DNA of 64,000 nt from Lateolabrax maculatus (GCA_031216445.1 CM062219.1:10760501-10824500); one strand, 5' to 3'. Counted from the first letter of the stretch, positions 39,033 to 52,448 are shown. Notes: generated from the sequence alone by a model not told the origin. Numbers and translations are program-made.

Positions 39033-42000
39033 GTCACTCTGAAGAAATCATGATTAAACTGACATTCCTACAACACACCATCTTATTATCCAAAACTTGA
39101 AGGGGTCTATCTGTTTCGTTGGTATTTTAGCGTGTGCTCTGGCAGCCACCAAATGCATAGAAATACGCAGAAACTAAAGAGAGCACGCAATAGATCCTCC
39201 AAACTGCTCAGTGACTCGGTGACTCCCCAGGGAGCGAAAACAGGATGTTTTATTCATTACTGAGAAAGCCGGGTACTTCCAGGCTTATCGTGTCCGTGCT
39301 CCCCCTCACCTGTGACTCATTGTCTCTCAAACATCCATGACTCTGGTGCTAGATCCTGCAGCAAGGAGGGGCTTTGCTGTGATATATAGGTTTAAAACAC
39401 AGTATATGACTAAAATAATGGGTTTTTGGCATTTCAATTTTCAGTTCAGGTTGATATAGATGTCTGTTTATTACAAAGCAGACTTTTCCCCTTGTTTAGT
39501 CATATAAAGAGGTTTGAGACACACACCATTTTTAGCTCTACAGACAACTCATCTGCAATTTTGTGATTCTGGATGGCTTTATACAATAGAATTCTATTAT
39601 ACACCTAAAAAGGAAATTCTCATTTTGATTTATGAGAAGACCATTACAGTACACTATTCTTGATAGGATTCTGTGGACATAAAGCAAAGAACGTCACATT
39701 AAAGTCAGTCAATCTTCCAGTAAAATGTTGCATTGCTTATCAACACACATAAATATTTGTGTAACTTGTTAACATCAAAATGTTAGGGTTTACAAGTACA
39801 TTTGTCAGAACAAGTTAACACACTCATCCAACAAGCAATGCCTATTGCAGTAAAATGTCAACCTTTTATTCATTGAACATGATTATGGCAAGAATGGCAA
39901 CTAGCCAGTTAAAAAAACTTACATTTTATAAAGTAAAATGGGAGCTAAATCAATCTACTTATTCTAAATTAACTTAAAGGAGCAAACCACCAATATTACA
40001 CATCAAAATCAGTTTCCTACACATGAGGATTACTGCTCAGCCCCTTAAAGACAGTTGTATAATGTCTTCTGAGTTTCTGAAGGGGCTTTGTCCAGTCTGA
40101 GAAAACAACCCTGACAATGTCATCAGGGTTATCTGAGACTGTATAGAGACTGCACATTTCTAAAAGAAAGCCTGCGTTATAGAGTGGTACTAAGATGTGT
40201 GTATTTACCTGGCAGGGATGATCTTAATCTGAGAGACTACAGAGTTACATTATGGAAAGTGTAGGATGCAGCATTTTGGGAATTTTACCCATAAGGGACT
40301 AAAAGTTATGATATTTTGGCCCATCTCTTTTGTCTGCTTCAGTTGTGACCATATTTAAAGATCAGTTTCTTGTAAGTTCTCCAACTTTATGGAACAACGA
40401 TACTAAGTGGCCGGAGTACCCTTAAAGGATGCAAGAAGAAAATACTTGTACTTATCTGATAGTGGCTACAAGTGTGTCAGACAGACAAGATAACACAACA
40501 AATAGATAATTTGTCTATATGTTATCCTCAAGAATGTGTTATCCTCATGAATGTGTGCTCCCTCTTATGCTTTACGTTTTGTCTCCCTGACACCTTATGC
40601 AACTGTGTCAGACAGATTCAATCTGGTCTCACCGTGTACCTTTCTCTCTTAGGTGAAACAAATTATGGAGGAGGCAGTAACAAGGAAATTTGTGCACGCA
40701 GACAGCAGCCACATCATATCCTTCTGTGGTAAATGTGTTTTTGTACTAAACCGATCGCTTTCTCACTACACCATCTTTCTTGGGCAGGGTGTTCCAAAGT
40801 TCAGAGTTCATGCTCAAGGCGTTTCCATCAGCTTTAATTTTTAACCTTAACTTAAGAATGGGTCTCGTTGGCTACACTAGAGGAGGCTATAAAGAGGGAG
40901 AGACTAGACAAAGTAAATAAGAAAGTGATTTTGTGGCATTATTTTTTGTTGTCCTAGAAAAATGTGTCTTTTTGGGCAAAAATAACACAGCATTTTATAT
41001 CCAATTTAAGAGATAATGGCACAGGACATGCTGTATTAAATAGTATTAGTCACAGCATTGGGTACAACCACATTTACATATACAGTGCAGAATGATGGTT
41101 GACATCAGTTTGTGTCAAGCCGTCACCTCCTACGATTTCATCCTCACAGTGCAAAATAGTCTATTACAATCTGTTCAAGCAATGTAAATCCTAACAATGT
41201 ATTTTCAGAATGATATTAGTCATGTCTATTTATATTTAATAATGTGCATGGATGGATATGTATTAAAGTAGACTAACACCCCTCTAAGGTGTTGATACTA
41301 ACCAGTGAGTTAGGCGTGTGTGATTCACATCCCTCATATCCTAGCAACGGTAGGCAGTGTTGGGCAGATTTCAGTCTACTTCTACTTGTGCTTTCCTTTC
41401 ACCTGTTAAAAATGTTAAGGCTTGAGGCTTTCACAAAGAGGAAATTATATTGTGCAATATATGAGATAAAAACAAATCTCAAAGGTAAATAAAAAGATTC
41501 CACCTCAAGGAAACAAAAACAGGAATAAATTGAATTGAAATAAAAAACAATCTAAATCAAATATTGGCTAATGCTCCATGTGTTTGTGTGTGTGTGTATA
41601 GCTGTAGTGGAAGCGTGCATGCTTCATGGACTGAAGCGGCGTATTGCAGGCCTGCTGTGCAGTAACAAGGTTGCAGCACTTTTTATGAAGGCGGCAAAAA
41701 GCTTTACGCCAGCTGAGGAACTCTGCCACAAGGTCCAGGAGCTGGAACAACTTATCGAAAACAGGTGAAATGTTAACTTCTGCCTGTGAGAGGCCAGTGA
41801 CATGAAATCATTATATGCATTCTCTCTCTTCTAGTCTCGCATATCTTTCTCCATTGTGTTTTACTTTTATGTGCCATAATGAGTCCTAATGAGTGATCCT
41901 GTTCCATTGTAACGACCTATACAGAAATCTCATCTGCCAGGTTTTCTTTCTGTTTTTTAGCAAGCAGAACAATTCTTCACTGAGCAATGACCGCAGTCGG

Positions 42001-45000
42001 CAATCCAAGTTGGCCAACCTCCCTCCTCAGGCACTGAAACACCTGTGGATCCGGACTGCGCTGATGGAGAAGCTCCTAGACAAGATTGTCCTGCACTTGG
42101 TGGAGAACAGCGGGTACTGTTATACATTTTTCAATGCAATTTTAAGCTACTGGCTATAGAAGATCTCCTCCAATACCATAAGTATTTCATGGTGAGTGTG
42201 CTGGAAAGTTTTGAGCTGGTTCACTCTAACAAGAAGTTTTAGGAGACCTGGATGTCTTACACAGGAATATTTATTGAAGCTCGATCGAGGAGAAAAGGGA
42301 AACACCACATGTGAATCACAGCATACTGCTACCCAAGTCTGAAGATGGTGTCCTGAAGCTCAGTATTTAACCCTCCCCAGAACTGATAAGTTCTGCTATA
42401 TCCAAATAGGGTTATTCCTAACTCAGCCTGACATGTGTGATGACTCTATTGGATATCAGATCCAAACAAGGAAAGACGTCACCCATTGCTGTCCTAACAA
42501 CAGCATAGCCTCTCTACTGTCTCTCTTATCCAGCGTCAACAACCAGGCGTCAGCCTGTTGTGTCTAAACCTGAATACAGAAGATTTCTAGCAGACATTGG
42601 TCTACCAGATGCTAGAGCCAACTCGGCCTTGTCTGGCACACAGAGTGAGACAGGCGAACAGAGACAGGCAGTTGACCTGACCTGTGAAGCACTGTCCTAA
42701 GTTACCTTTAACCTACAAGAGGGACGTTTACCATACAAGAAGGAAAATTCCCTCACAGTGAGAACTGATTCTTTTACTGATCTCAGAAACAGCTGACGGT
42801 GTCTGTTTCTGCTTTTATGTATCTCAGCGTCAGCAGTTTTCAACCTTTTTGAAATTTTTGCAAAACATTTTATGCATCTAAATATCCTCCTATTGCACAC
42901 ACTGTATGTCACATCCCATATTGTTTCCTGCAGTGCCTTCTATGAGAAAGAAGCTATGCTGATGGATCCTGTGGATGGACCAATTCTTGCATCTCTATTG
43001 GGTATTTATAAACAGTCAAACCCTTTATTTTGCCTAACTGTACTAACTTTAAGTTTATCTGATCAGTTATTCAGAACTTTAAAAAAAATCTTTTAACTGA
43101 ATAACCTTGTTTTACAGTCGGCCCTTGTGCTTTGGAGTACACCAAAGTTAAGACTGCAGACCATTTCTGGACGGACCCATCTGCTGACGAGCTCGTACAG
43201 CGGCATCGCATCCACAGTGGCCATTGTCGGCAAGATTCGCCCTCCAGAAGGCCTGCCCTGGTTAGATAGTGAAGGATTTCATTGATTTTAATCGAATAAT
43301 CAGCTTAGCTCACTACTGTATGTAATAACAGATGTGTAATACTTCTGATGTTTCCTTAACCTGATTCAGATACAGAAGAGACAGTCCAGTGGTAGCATGG
43401 ATGATCGCCCTATCATGTGGGTGAGGGAGTATGTTGAATCACTCCACCAAAACTCCAGAGCCACACTTCTGTTTGGAAAGAACAATGTCCTGGTGCAGCC
43501 AGTACGTGTTTTTCATTTTAAGTATATCCTTTTTTTTTTTTAAATACATTAATAATACAACCCTAGTACTTGCTTTAAGAGAGGGAATATTAAGAGAGGC
43601 TTATTTACTTTCTGGGGAACTTAGTGCATGTGTTAATTGATTTATACTCAACTTATCTAAATAGTTTTGCAGTCAGACATGTTGGTATTTGAAAGCTCCT
43701 ACTTGTATCTGCAGAGAGATGACATGGAGGCCATCCCAGGCTACCTTTCTCTACATCAAACTGCAGACCTCATGACACTGAAATGGACGCCCAATCAGCT
43801 GATGAATGGCAACGTGGGGGAGCTGGATTCTGAGAAAAGGTTAGGCTGGTAGAACCCAATCTAATACATTTCATAATTCTAGTTTTTACATAGTTGACTC
43901 CATGGCTCCTATTCTCTCGTCTGTCTTTCAGTGTTTATTGGGATTATGCTATGACAATTCGTTTGGAGGAGATTGTGTATCTCCACTGCCATCAGCAAGG
44001 TACAGTGATCCCCTCATATTTGTTTGAAGTAGCCGGAGTGGGAGTTTTAAAAGATATCTATCTCGTTATGTATTGTATTAATCTTTCCAGTGAACAGTGG
44101 TGGGACTGTGGTTTTGGTGAGCCAGGATGGGATCCAGAGACCTCCTCTACATTTCCCCAAAGGAGGCCACCTCCTCCAGTTTCTCACCTGCCTGGAGACC
44201 GGCCTGCTACCTCATGGACAGCTGGACCCACCACTCTGGAATCAGAGAGGAAAGGTCAGCATGAACAGAGGATGATAAAATACTTCTGTAGCCTGTTATT
44301 TTCAATAGTTGATAAGATAATGCTATATTAACTTACAACTATTATCGGTTCTAAAAGTTATTATTCCTTATATACTATTTAGAGTTAACAGTATAGATGA
44401 GCACATTGCCTTTCCATTCACAGGGAAAAGTTTTCCCCAAACTGCGAAAGAGGAGTCCACACGGCTCATGTGATTCTGTATCTGATAAGGAAGATGATGA
44501 AGCAACCGATTATGTGTTTCGGATCCTCTTTCCTGGCAATCAGATGGAGTTCAGTAAGTGTCTTTAATCTTTCTGCTCTGCCTCCCTGAACTAATCTAAT
44601 AAAGCATCATCAGAGATTACATCTACGACTACATTACACTCTTAATACTGATTTACAGATTAGATAATTTCAGTCTAGATAAATATGTTTTCCCTTGGCA
44701 TATATTCAGTGTACATCTTTTCTAATTAATTTCTGTCTAATGTTTAACTGCTACATATCGCATATCATTTTCCTGTCTATTTAGTGTCTGTGTGTCCATT
44801 TCACATTATAGTCCCATCTACAATAAGGAGACTTTGCATGGACATACAGTAACTGTTCTGCCACATCTCAACCTCCATCCTCTCACTTGGTTTGTTTTTT
44901 CCATTTAAAAAAAAAAAAAACGTTTTTCCTATTATTTGCAGAAATGCACCATCATGTTAGACTCTATTCATTTTTTCTTGCTTATGATAATGATAGCAGG

Positions 45001-48000
45001 CAACGGTAATGATAAGGGCTATTATGCTGTGCAGTGGCCCTGGAGCTGATAGAGCAGGGCGTAAATATGTGGCAACCGACACCCAGAAAGTCCTCCTGCT
45101 CCTCGTGCTCACAGAATGGCTCTTCTGATGGCTCTCTGCCTAATGGCTGTAATCAGGAAAGGTAAGTATTGCCTAGGGACACGCTAACATATAAAGTCAG
45201 ATTAATCCAGTTGACTAAATTAGCCATTTTCCTTTCTTACCAGAGCCCCCTTAAAGCTCCTTTGTGACACCATGAAGTACCAGATAATCTCCCGTGCTTT
45301 CTATGGATGTGAGTACAAACAACTGTGGGTTAACTTTGATTAATTTGGGGAACAATTTCATTCAAATGTATTGGTGAGTATGAAAACTTTTATCTTTCCT
45401 CTCCAGGGCTTGCATACTGCCGTCATCTGTCCACAGTTCGTACCCACCTTTCTGCTCTGGTCAACACCACGATAGTTGACCCTGTGCCATGTGGTGCCCG
45501 AGAAGGCCTCTCTGTGGAGGTTTGGGGCAGGTTCCTTACGGACAGCTCTGTAAGATTTACACTGAAACACCAAACCATAGGCTATATTTGGGTATTAATT
45601 CATTACAGTATTAAATGTTTTTTATAAGTTGTATGTAACCAGACTCATCCTTGTTCAGGCCTATGAGGAACACGAGATACACAGGCTTGTGTATTTTGGT
45701 GGTGTGGCTCCTTCACTACGCAAAGAGGTCTGGCCCTTTCTGTTGGGACACTACCAGTTTACAATGACTGAGAAATGCAGGCTAGAGGTATTTCTACGTG
45801 CTGTCAGACTGTATAACTATAATCATAAGGTACGTATACACCATGGGGTATGTTACTATCTTTGTTTACACAAGGTTTCTATTTCAGATTGATGAGCAGA
45901 TGCGGACCATGTATGAGCAGACTATGAAGGAGTGGCAGGGTTGTGAGGCCATTGTCCGTCAGAGGGAGAGAGAAAAACATGCTGAGGCCATTGCCAGATG
46001 TTCATCTGGAGCCAGTGTGGAAAGAGGACCGGTGCAGCGGGACTCCACCATCAGTACAGATGCAAGTTTGACCTATTAGCATAAAATGTGCTGCATTATG
46101 TAACCATTGTCACAACAGACAAAACATGAAAGAGAAACTGTTTCTTGTATTATGAGGAAGACTATCTGAGCAAGTTGGCTGACAGCTATGCTTTTTGTCT
46201 CTTGTGTGATGCTTTTCCCCACTCTAGTCGTCTCTAAGTAGCAGCTCAGATCAACAGAATGCCCACTTACAGAGTGATTCCAGCAGTTGTCCACAGGTAA
46301 GATCTCATGAGCATCACAACAACCATGATCTCTAGTAAAAAACCATACCAGTGTTGGCCCACTTATTCTAACTTATATATAGTTTACTACAATTATCCAA
46401 AGCATACCATGACTTTGTGGACTGATTTCCTCCCTTTTATTAAAATTAAATTACAATCTTCCAGAAACTTGTTTGGAATAGGTAAATAGTTTTGTCACCT
46501 TTTAATCTTTTTCATATTCTTTGTATATAATTGTCAAATAAAATTTCAATGGAATGCCAAAACTTGACAGTTTGTAGTTCACTGGCAAAAAAAACATTGC
46601 ATTGATCAGCTGTGTTGTCAGAAAGTTAAATGGGAAAGATAAATTATGATTCTTACATTAACTAAAAGTCTGTCCGAGGCCGTATTAAGGGTGTACTGCC
46701 ATTGGTTTTGCAGGTAATTAGTCATAAGTCAAAGAGCTGGACAAACTGAAAATTTGTACCTGATGGCACTAGATGAAAAGTCATTTGCAAGTTGCATGTG
46801 TGGTCGGCTTCTCAGTAGCCATTTTGAGGACCGCTTGCTGACTCCTCTGAGGCTTGATGGTCCTCTTCTTGTGTTTGCCTCTGATGCACACACACTTGCA
46901 GGATATCCAGATTGCACATAGTTTGCCCTTTCCTCTGGTACTCATAATGTGTGGTCATTCTAGGAGAGGTTCCTCATTGGCAGACAGTGCTCAAATTTTA
47001 GATGGTTCCTTGAATTCAATTAGAGGAGGCAGGAACAAAAAACTGTCTTTTGTAGTTTCATTACCACTAATACTTGTAAAAAACAAAAAAAGGAAAAAAA
47101 AAAGATGACCAGTTCTACATTGTGATGGATTACATATTACAGTTTATGCATATTTCAAATCTCAAAGTGATTTTCATACAGTAATGAATTAAATTGAAAC
47201 CAAGGGGTGCCTCAAAGCTTGGAAGTCATTCTGAGAAACTTATAGTATGCCCTGGAGATTTTTCAATTATATTTGATTTGTAGATAATGGCCTAACACAT
47301 GCAAAACCACTGGTGTAATCATTCAACATTTGTTCATTTCATTGATACAGGATACAAAATGTTTTGCATGTTCACTTTGGTTACCAGGTATTTGAATCGG
47401 TTGAGGCTGCGGATCAGATTGAGACTGAGCCAAGGGCTGAGGAAGGAGAAGTACAGCACAGCAGTCCACTGAAGGACATCACAAGTGGCACTGCAGACGC
47501 CCCACAACCCTCCTGCAACCCCTCCTCTCCAGATCTGTCAAATCAACGTACAGGTTCAGAGAACAGCCCTCTGGTAACGGAATCAGCTGCTGGATCTACA
47601 ACCTCTCAGCAGTCAGCAGAAGCGTCACAAGTCTTAAATGAGAAAACTAAAACTGGGTCACAGCCAGGAGGGGAGCAGGCATTGGACCCAGCAGCCAAGG
47701 ACGAGCTTTCAGAGACAAAGATGGAGACAGTTTCAGAAGGTGAGGGGGTTAAGGACTGTGGAATCAGTAAGTCACGAGAGACATCTGAACCTGAAGAAAA
47801 ACCTGAAGTAGAAGAAAAAGATGGAACAACAAATGAGCAATCTGAAGATTTAAAAGCAGTAGACACAAATATGAATTTAAAATGTGTTCCAGAGAACACT
47901 AATGTTCTAAAGCTAGAAACAGAGATTCATAATGAATATTTCCAAGCACCCCCACTTGGGCACGTCTTGACTTTTCAAGCACACAAGAGCAAAGATCTGG

Positions 48001-49082
48001 AAGTGGAGCCATTATGTCCACCTACAGCAGAAAAAGATACTAATCCACCAAGTGAAAATAAGCCAGAGATTTCTGAAAAACCTGAAACAACTTCTGAAAA
48101 ATACCCATCACAAGTGATAAAGGTCTGGACCACAGAGTCAGAAAGAAAGGATGCTGAAGCAACCATTTGCGACTTGGCTGAAACCAAAAAAGCTGCAGAA
48201 ATTCCATTTGAGAAACCTGGTTCAAATTCACCTGTCAGACAAGTACTGAATGCTCTTCAGTCAGCGTCACGGGGGAGCCTTTCATTATCGTCCCACTCTC
48301 GGCAGTCTCCAGACACAGCAGATTCAGATGATTCTCCTTCTGCCCTGGAAATGGAGGACATTCCTGCAGGCATAACGTGTGTGACCTCTGAGGATATCAA
48401 GGCCAGGCCTTTGGCAGGCCTTGCTGCACCCCCTTTCTCCTTTGCACAAAGAGAGAAAATGGCATCCGTGGACTTTGTCCTAGATCACCATCTGGACACA
48501 GCCTGTAACACCAGTCCTGAGGGCACCGATCTGGCCCTTTCTGAAGAGGAGCCGGAGATGGAAAATGTGCTCATTGAACCAGACTCTGCAGAGGTGGGAG
48601 GAGACGCCAAACATGACGAACCCTCAGAAGAACAAACCTATTCTGTAAGCATTACATATGACATGCAGACATACATTACTTAATAATTACATAAGCGTGC
48701 TAACAGAATTTACTATTATTTTTGTAGCAAGAAACACTGGACGTGTACTTGATCAATTTGCATCGCATTGACAAAGATGTCAGACGTTGTGACAGAACAT
48801 ATTGGTACTTCACTCCTGAGAACCTGGACAAGCTGCGAAACATCATGTGCAGGTAAATGTGTCACCATGCTAAATATCTCTCAAGTTTGTCTCGACCCAA
48901 AACAAAAAATCTGAAAAATCTCTTTGTAGTTATGTGTGGCAGCATCTGGATACAGGTTACGTCCAGGGCATGTGTGATCTGCTGGCTCCCCTGCTGGTAA
49001 TTCTGGATGATGGTCAGTTAAAACTTTTGTGCAAACACTATTGTCTAAATGCACATAAATGGCTAAATGAGTAACTTTTTAA

Positions 49083-49131
<49 letters not shown>

Positions 49132-50094
49132 TACCAGAGGTCATGGCATTTAGCTGCTTCACTGAACTGATGAAGAGGATGAACCAGAATTTTCCTCATG
49201 GAGGTGCCATGGACTCTCACTTTGCCAATATGCGTTCTCTTATCCAGGTATGTACATATATGTGTACCAACACATATAGACATACATGCAAAAGCTATAG
49301 TGTAATGATGACATTTTGTCTTTATACTGATAGATCCTGGACTCTGAGCTGTTTGAACTGATGCAGCAGAATGGAGACTATACTCACTTCTACTTCTGTT
49401 ATCGTTGGTTTCTACTTGACTTCAAAAGAGGTGATGGGAAACGCAGGCATCGTGATATGCTTGAATTGTCCATTAAAGAGAACTTAGCATTTTACATGTC
49501 ATTATACCGAATGTAATCTGATTTCTTTCTGTTTTTTTGCACAGAAATGGTGTATGACGATGTGTTCTCTGTGTGGGAAACCATCTGGGCTGCCAAGTAC
49601 ACCTCCTCTGAGCACTTTGTGCTCTTCATTGCTCTGGCACTTGTGGAGATGTATAGAGACATCATCCTAGAAAATAACATGGACTTCACAGACATCATCA
49701 AGTTCTTCAATGGTAAGACAACATAAGAGAAATACAAATGCTACAATATGGTGGAAACAGTGCCAATTACCCGAGCTTATCCATAATGACACCAAATTAA
49801 TATACAATTCTAATAATCAGTTGAAACAAAGTAAATCAAAGTAAACTAGTGTAGGATATTTTCAAAATAGGCACACACATGTCTATAACAGAAAATATAA
49901 CATTAAAAGTGTTGATTTTACTCACTCAGTATTAAGGAATAATAAACGATTAAATATTATTCATATTTATATGCACTTTACCTCTTGTAAAAATTTTCTT
50001 CTCAGAAATGGCAGAGCGACACAACGTCCCGCAGGTCCTGATGATGGCTCGAGACTTAGTCCACAAAGTGCAGACGCTCATAGAAAACAAGTGA
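38395..50094 (+). CDS. sgsm1: Small G protein signaling modulator 1 (RUN-TBC RabGAP)
   Basis: Twenty-five coding exons: 38395-38401, 38512-38555, 40653-40728, 41602-41764, 41961-42113, 42934-43001, 43118-43260, 43370-43501, 43715-43839, 43932-43999, 44091-44254, 44424-44553, 45035-45161, 45244-45308, 45407-45549, 45659-45787, 45888-46061, 46228-46296, 47388-48644, 48728-48852, 48930-49012, 49138-49247, 49334-49430, 49545-49712, 50006-50094. All phases agree and give 1302 residues (human about 1148). An N-terminal RUN domain (about 35-190) binds Rap/Rab proteins; VKQIMEEAVTRKFVH is diagnostic. The TBC RabGAP domain starts near residue 545 (GGVAPSLRKEVWPFLLGHYQ), is split by a long linker, and resumes near 1080. 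It keeps the arginine finger (IDKDVRR) and glutamine finger (YVQG), so it should be active. SGSM1 is preferred over SGSM2 from VYWDYAMTIRLEEIVYLHCH. Intron 17 uses a GC donor. Confidence 0.94.
38806..38900. repeat. (GAT)n/(GGT)n triplet repeat
   Basis: GAT, GAC and GGT triplets fill this part of sgsm1 intron 2. A (CT)n tract at 38990-39032 lies in the same intron. Both are non-coding. Confidence 0.9.
38990..39032. repeat. (CT)n microsatellite
   Basis: A CT run interrupted once (CTCGCT) is seen in sgsm1 intron 2. Confidence 0.9.
46062..46067 (+). promoter_or_regulatory. sgsm1: Non-canonical GC splice donor, sgsm1 intron 17
   Basis: Exon 17 (45888-46061) ends ACC ATC AGT ACA GAT, and the intron starts GCAAGT. 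The next exon is open only in phase 0; the phase-1 frame hits TAG after four codons. The nearby GT (GTACAG at 46054) would give phase 1 and a premature stop. The GC donor is therefore the only join that keeps the protein. Confidence 0.85.
46750..46990 (+). repeat. Dispersed repeat, copy A (sgsm1 intron 18)
   Basis: This segment is closely similar to 50700-50905. Shared blocks include AGCCATTTTGAGGACC, CTTGATGGTCCTC and GCCTCTGATGCACACA, followed by CTTGCAGGATAT. Both copies lie in the same orientation. No terminal repeats or target-site duplications were identified, and the family is unknown to me. Confidence 0.8.
49084..49129. repeat. (TG)n microsatellite at a splice acceptor
   Basis: About 23 TG units run directly into CTTACCAG, the acceptor of sgsm1 exon 22 (AG at 49136-49137). 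The repeat takes the place of a normal polypyrimidine tract. Confidence 0.95.
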
Positions 50095-50654
50095 TGGAGG
50101 ATACTGCTGTCCTGCTGCTGCTCCCATGTTTCTTTGTGCTAAATTCAAGATACTGACACAACCACATAATAGTCATGTATTAAAAATGAAAGGAATCAAT
50201 GTAAATGAAATTCAGTGATTGTTAAGTACTGAAAAGACCACTGGTAGTTAAAACTGCTTGTTATCCTAAGATAGTTGCGTAACAACTCTCCAGTTGCTCC
50301 TCTCTATATTCAGGAGATGCAGCCAGTAAATTTATTTTGAAAGTGTTATTGTTCACCTAGTGAATGTACCCTTGTTGAAACTGCTTCAGGATGTTATTTA
50401 TTTTGCCTTAAAATTTTTTCCTATTTTTTCAGGGATACAGCAACCAAATTCTTCACTGTGTTGTTACACATTCCACAGGGTTAATTTTGTTCAGTTATAT
50501 CTATCATACATCTCGTGATATACTTGAATATATTTTCAGTATGACTATTATTTAGCTGAAATTGTAGCTCCAATGATTAAACATCGAGTGATGCAGTTGA
50601 ATATATTTTCAGTGACAATATCTGGCATCATTAGATGATTAGGTTTTGTAAACA

Positions 50655-50990
50655 TTAGAGGTACATTAGAGGTACTAGCACTGACCGACCCCCCTGCTTG
50701 GTCAGTGCTAGGTTGTGTCCAAGTAGCATGCGTGGTTGACTTCTCAATAGCCATTTTGAGGACCACTGTGGCTTCTCTGAAGCTTGATGGTCCTCCTCCT
50801 GTGTTCGCCTCTGATGCACACAAGCTTGCAGGATATTCGGATTGCACATCGTTTGCATATACAGTATCGCCCGTTCCTCTCGTGCTCATGCTGTGTGCTC
50901 CTCCTGTCTCTGACCTCCTCTATGCATTGACTAAGGTGTGATTTGACCCCTCTCCCAGCTTTTACTTCTCTGCCGACCAGGGCTTCTCTG
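50655..50990 (+). repeat. Dispersed repeat, copy B, with hairpin
   Basis: This matches copy A at 46750-46990 over about 200 bp (roughly 50715-50905). At its left edge TAGCACTGACC (50676-50686) is repeated inverted as GGTCAGTGCTA (50700-50710), a perfect 11-bp stem with a 13-nt loop. The hairpin is not obvious in copy A. Confidence 0.8.
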
Positions 50991-52442
50991 GAATCGGCTG
51001 GCCTCAAATGGTTAATGCACATAATACATTCTTCTTACCTTAAATAACACAGTGCTGCTCAGGCTGACGACTTCAACTGTTGGTTTTCACGACATCAACT
51101 CAGTTCAGTGCTATTCTGCTTCCTCGCAGCATTGCGACAGCTGTTGTGATGGTTCATTTTAAGTTAACTCAAAGGGGTGTGCAGTGAAGGCAGCATGCGT
51201 CCTCTGCACTTCTCTCTTTCACTTTCATCAGTTGCCTCTGTCTTGCCCCGCTGATCTCGGCTGCCTCGTCTTTAACACGCTCTAGTTGATTGTTTTTATA
51301 TGACCAAACCTTTGGCAACAAATATTACAGTAATTGTTTATATTTCCCAGAGTAACTGTGCATTTCTCTTCATTATTACCTCAAGATCCCACGTGTTCAT
51401 GCCTTTTGGAAAGTAGCTCTGCTTGCTGGTATAACCAGTATCACATTCATGGGTTCACTTTGGCTTGTCCCATTTCTTATTTGAAGCCTCTCCTCAGTAC
51501 CATTTTGTTTCCTTGTAAAACTAGTGTGTATCTCCATGCATCCATTTGAAAGAGCAGTCAACTAGTGCTCAGCCTGCTGAATCTTACCTGTTGCCCTCCA
51601 GTTCCTTGGCGGGCTCACTTTTTGGCAAGACTGTAATGGTCACCAGATGTACTACTGCACACCTCTGAAGAGTTTCTGTTCATTGTACTGTATTACAGTG
51701 CTGCTCAGACTGTAATTACTTCAGCTACTTGTATATTCGGTCTCTTTGAGGCCCTCATGAGGTCTAGTAAGTACCAGTCAACCTATTACATTTAAAGGGT
51801 CGGTTTGGTGGTAGCTAGTCAGTGGTGTGTAGCCATGCAGATATTTTCGGATTCGTGTGTGTACTTTTTGAGGTTGAAATCGTCCGCTGCTAAACCAATG
51901 CAAATGATGGATTTCATTTGTTCGGCTGAAAACGAACATTTAACAGCAACGTGTCTTTCCAGAAACAATGTGCTGGAGTTTTGGTGTCAGTAATTTAAAT
52001 GGAGATTATTTTGGTAGAAATGAATTCCAATGTAATTTGGCAGAAATTTCAGATGGATATGCTAAAATCTCAGCAGTTAAATACAAAACTGTCTACATGG
52101 CTAGATCCCAGTGTACGTATGTCAAAAAAATGTTTTTTTTTTGGTGCCAATCACAGTTGCAAAATAGCCAAAACTCACCCATGTTTGGTTCACTGTGGCT
52201 TGAATTCCAGTGTTTTGATATCACTGCTGTGTCTCCATATGATCTTCTAAAACAAGCCTGATTATTGCTGTTTGTGTATTGCTGTGTTTGTTGTCAGAAG
52301 ATTTACTGTATACAATGTGTTAAAAAAGAAACTGACTTATTGTATAACTAAGCTAGTACATATTTATTAAATGCAATACAATGTCTGTATATGGGCTTTA
52401 TCGGATTATAATGAACACATAGATAAAAAATATGCCATTGGA

Positions 52443-52448
52443 AATAAA
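52443..52448 (+). terminator. sgsm1: Candidate poly(A) signal for sgsm1
   Basis: AATAAA is followed by TATATTTTTATTTTTTTCTG and then TGTCTTCTC, a plausible downstream U/GU-rich element. It is 2.35 kb beyond the stop codon. Confidence 0.5.

Larger units (their letters stand above)
50095..52448 (+). other. sgsm1: sgsm1 3' UTR (predicted)
   Basis: Non-coding sequence follows the sgsm1 stop at 50092-50094. The clearest poly(A) signal is AATAAA at 52443-52448, followed by a T-rich and TGTGT-containing segment, which would make a UTR of about 2.35 kb. It contains copy B of the dispersed repeat. Earlier signals cannot be excluded. Confidence 0.5.

Noticed and set aside
39903..40450. Search for another gene in sgsm1 intron 2
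   Set aside because: Only short AT-rich frames; nothing supportable.
46054..46059. GTACAG as donor of sgsm1 exon 17
   Set aside because: It would join in phase 1 to exon 18 and hit TAG at once.
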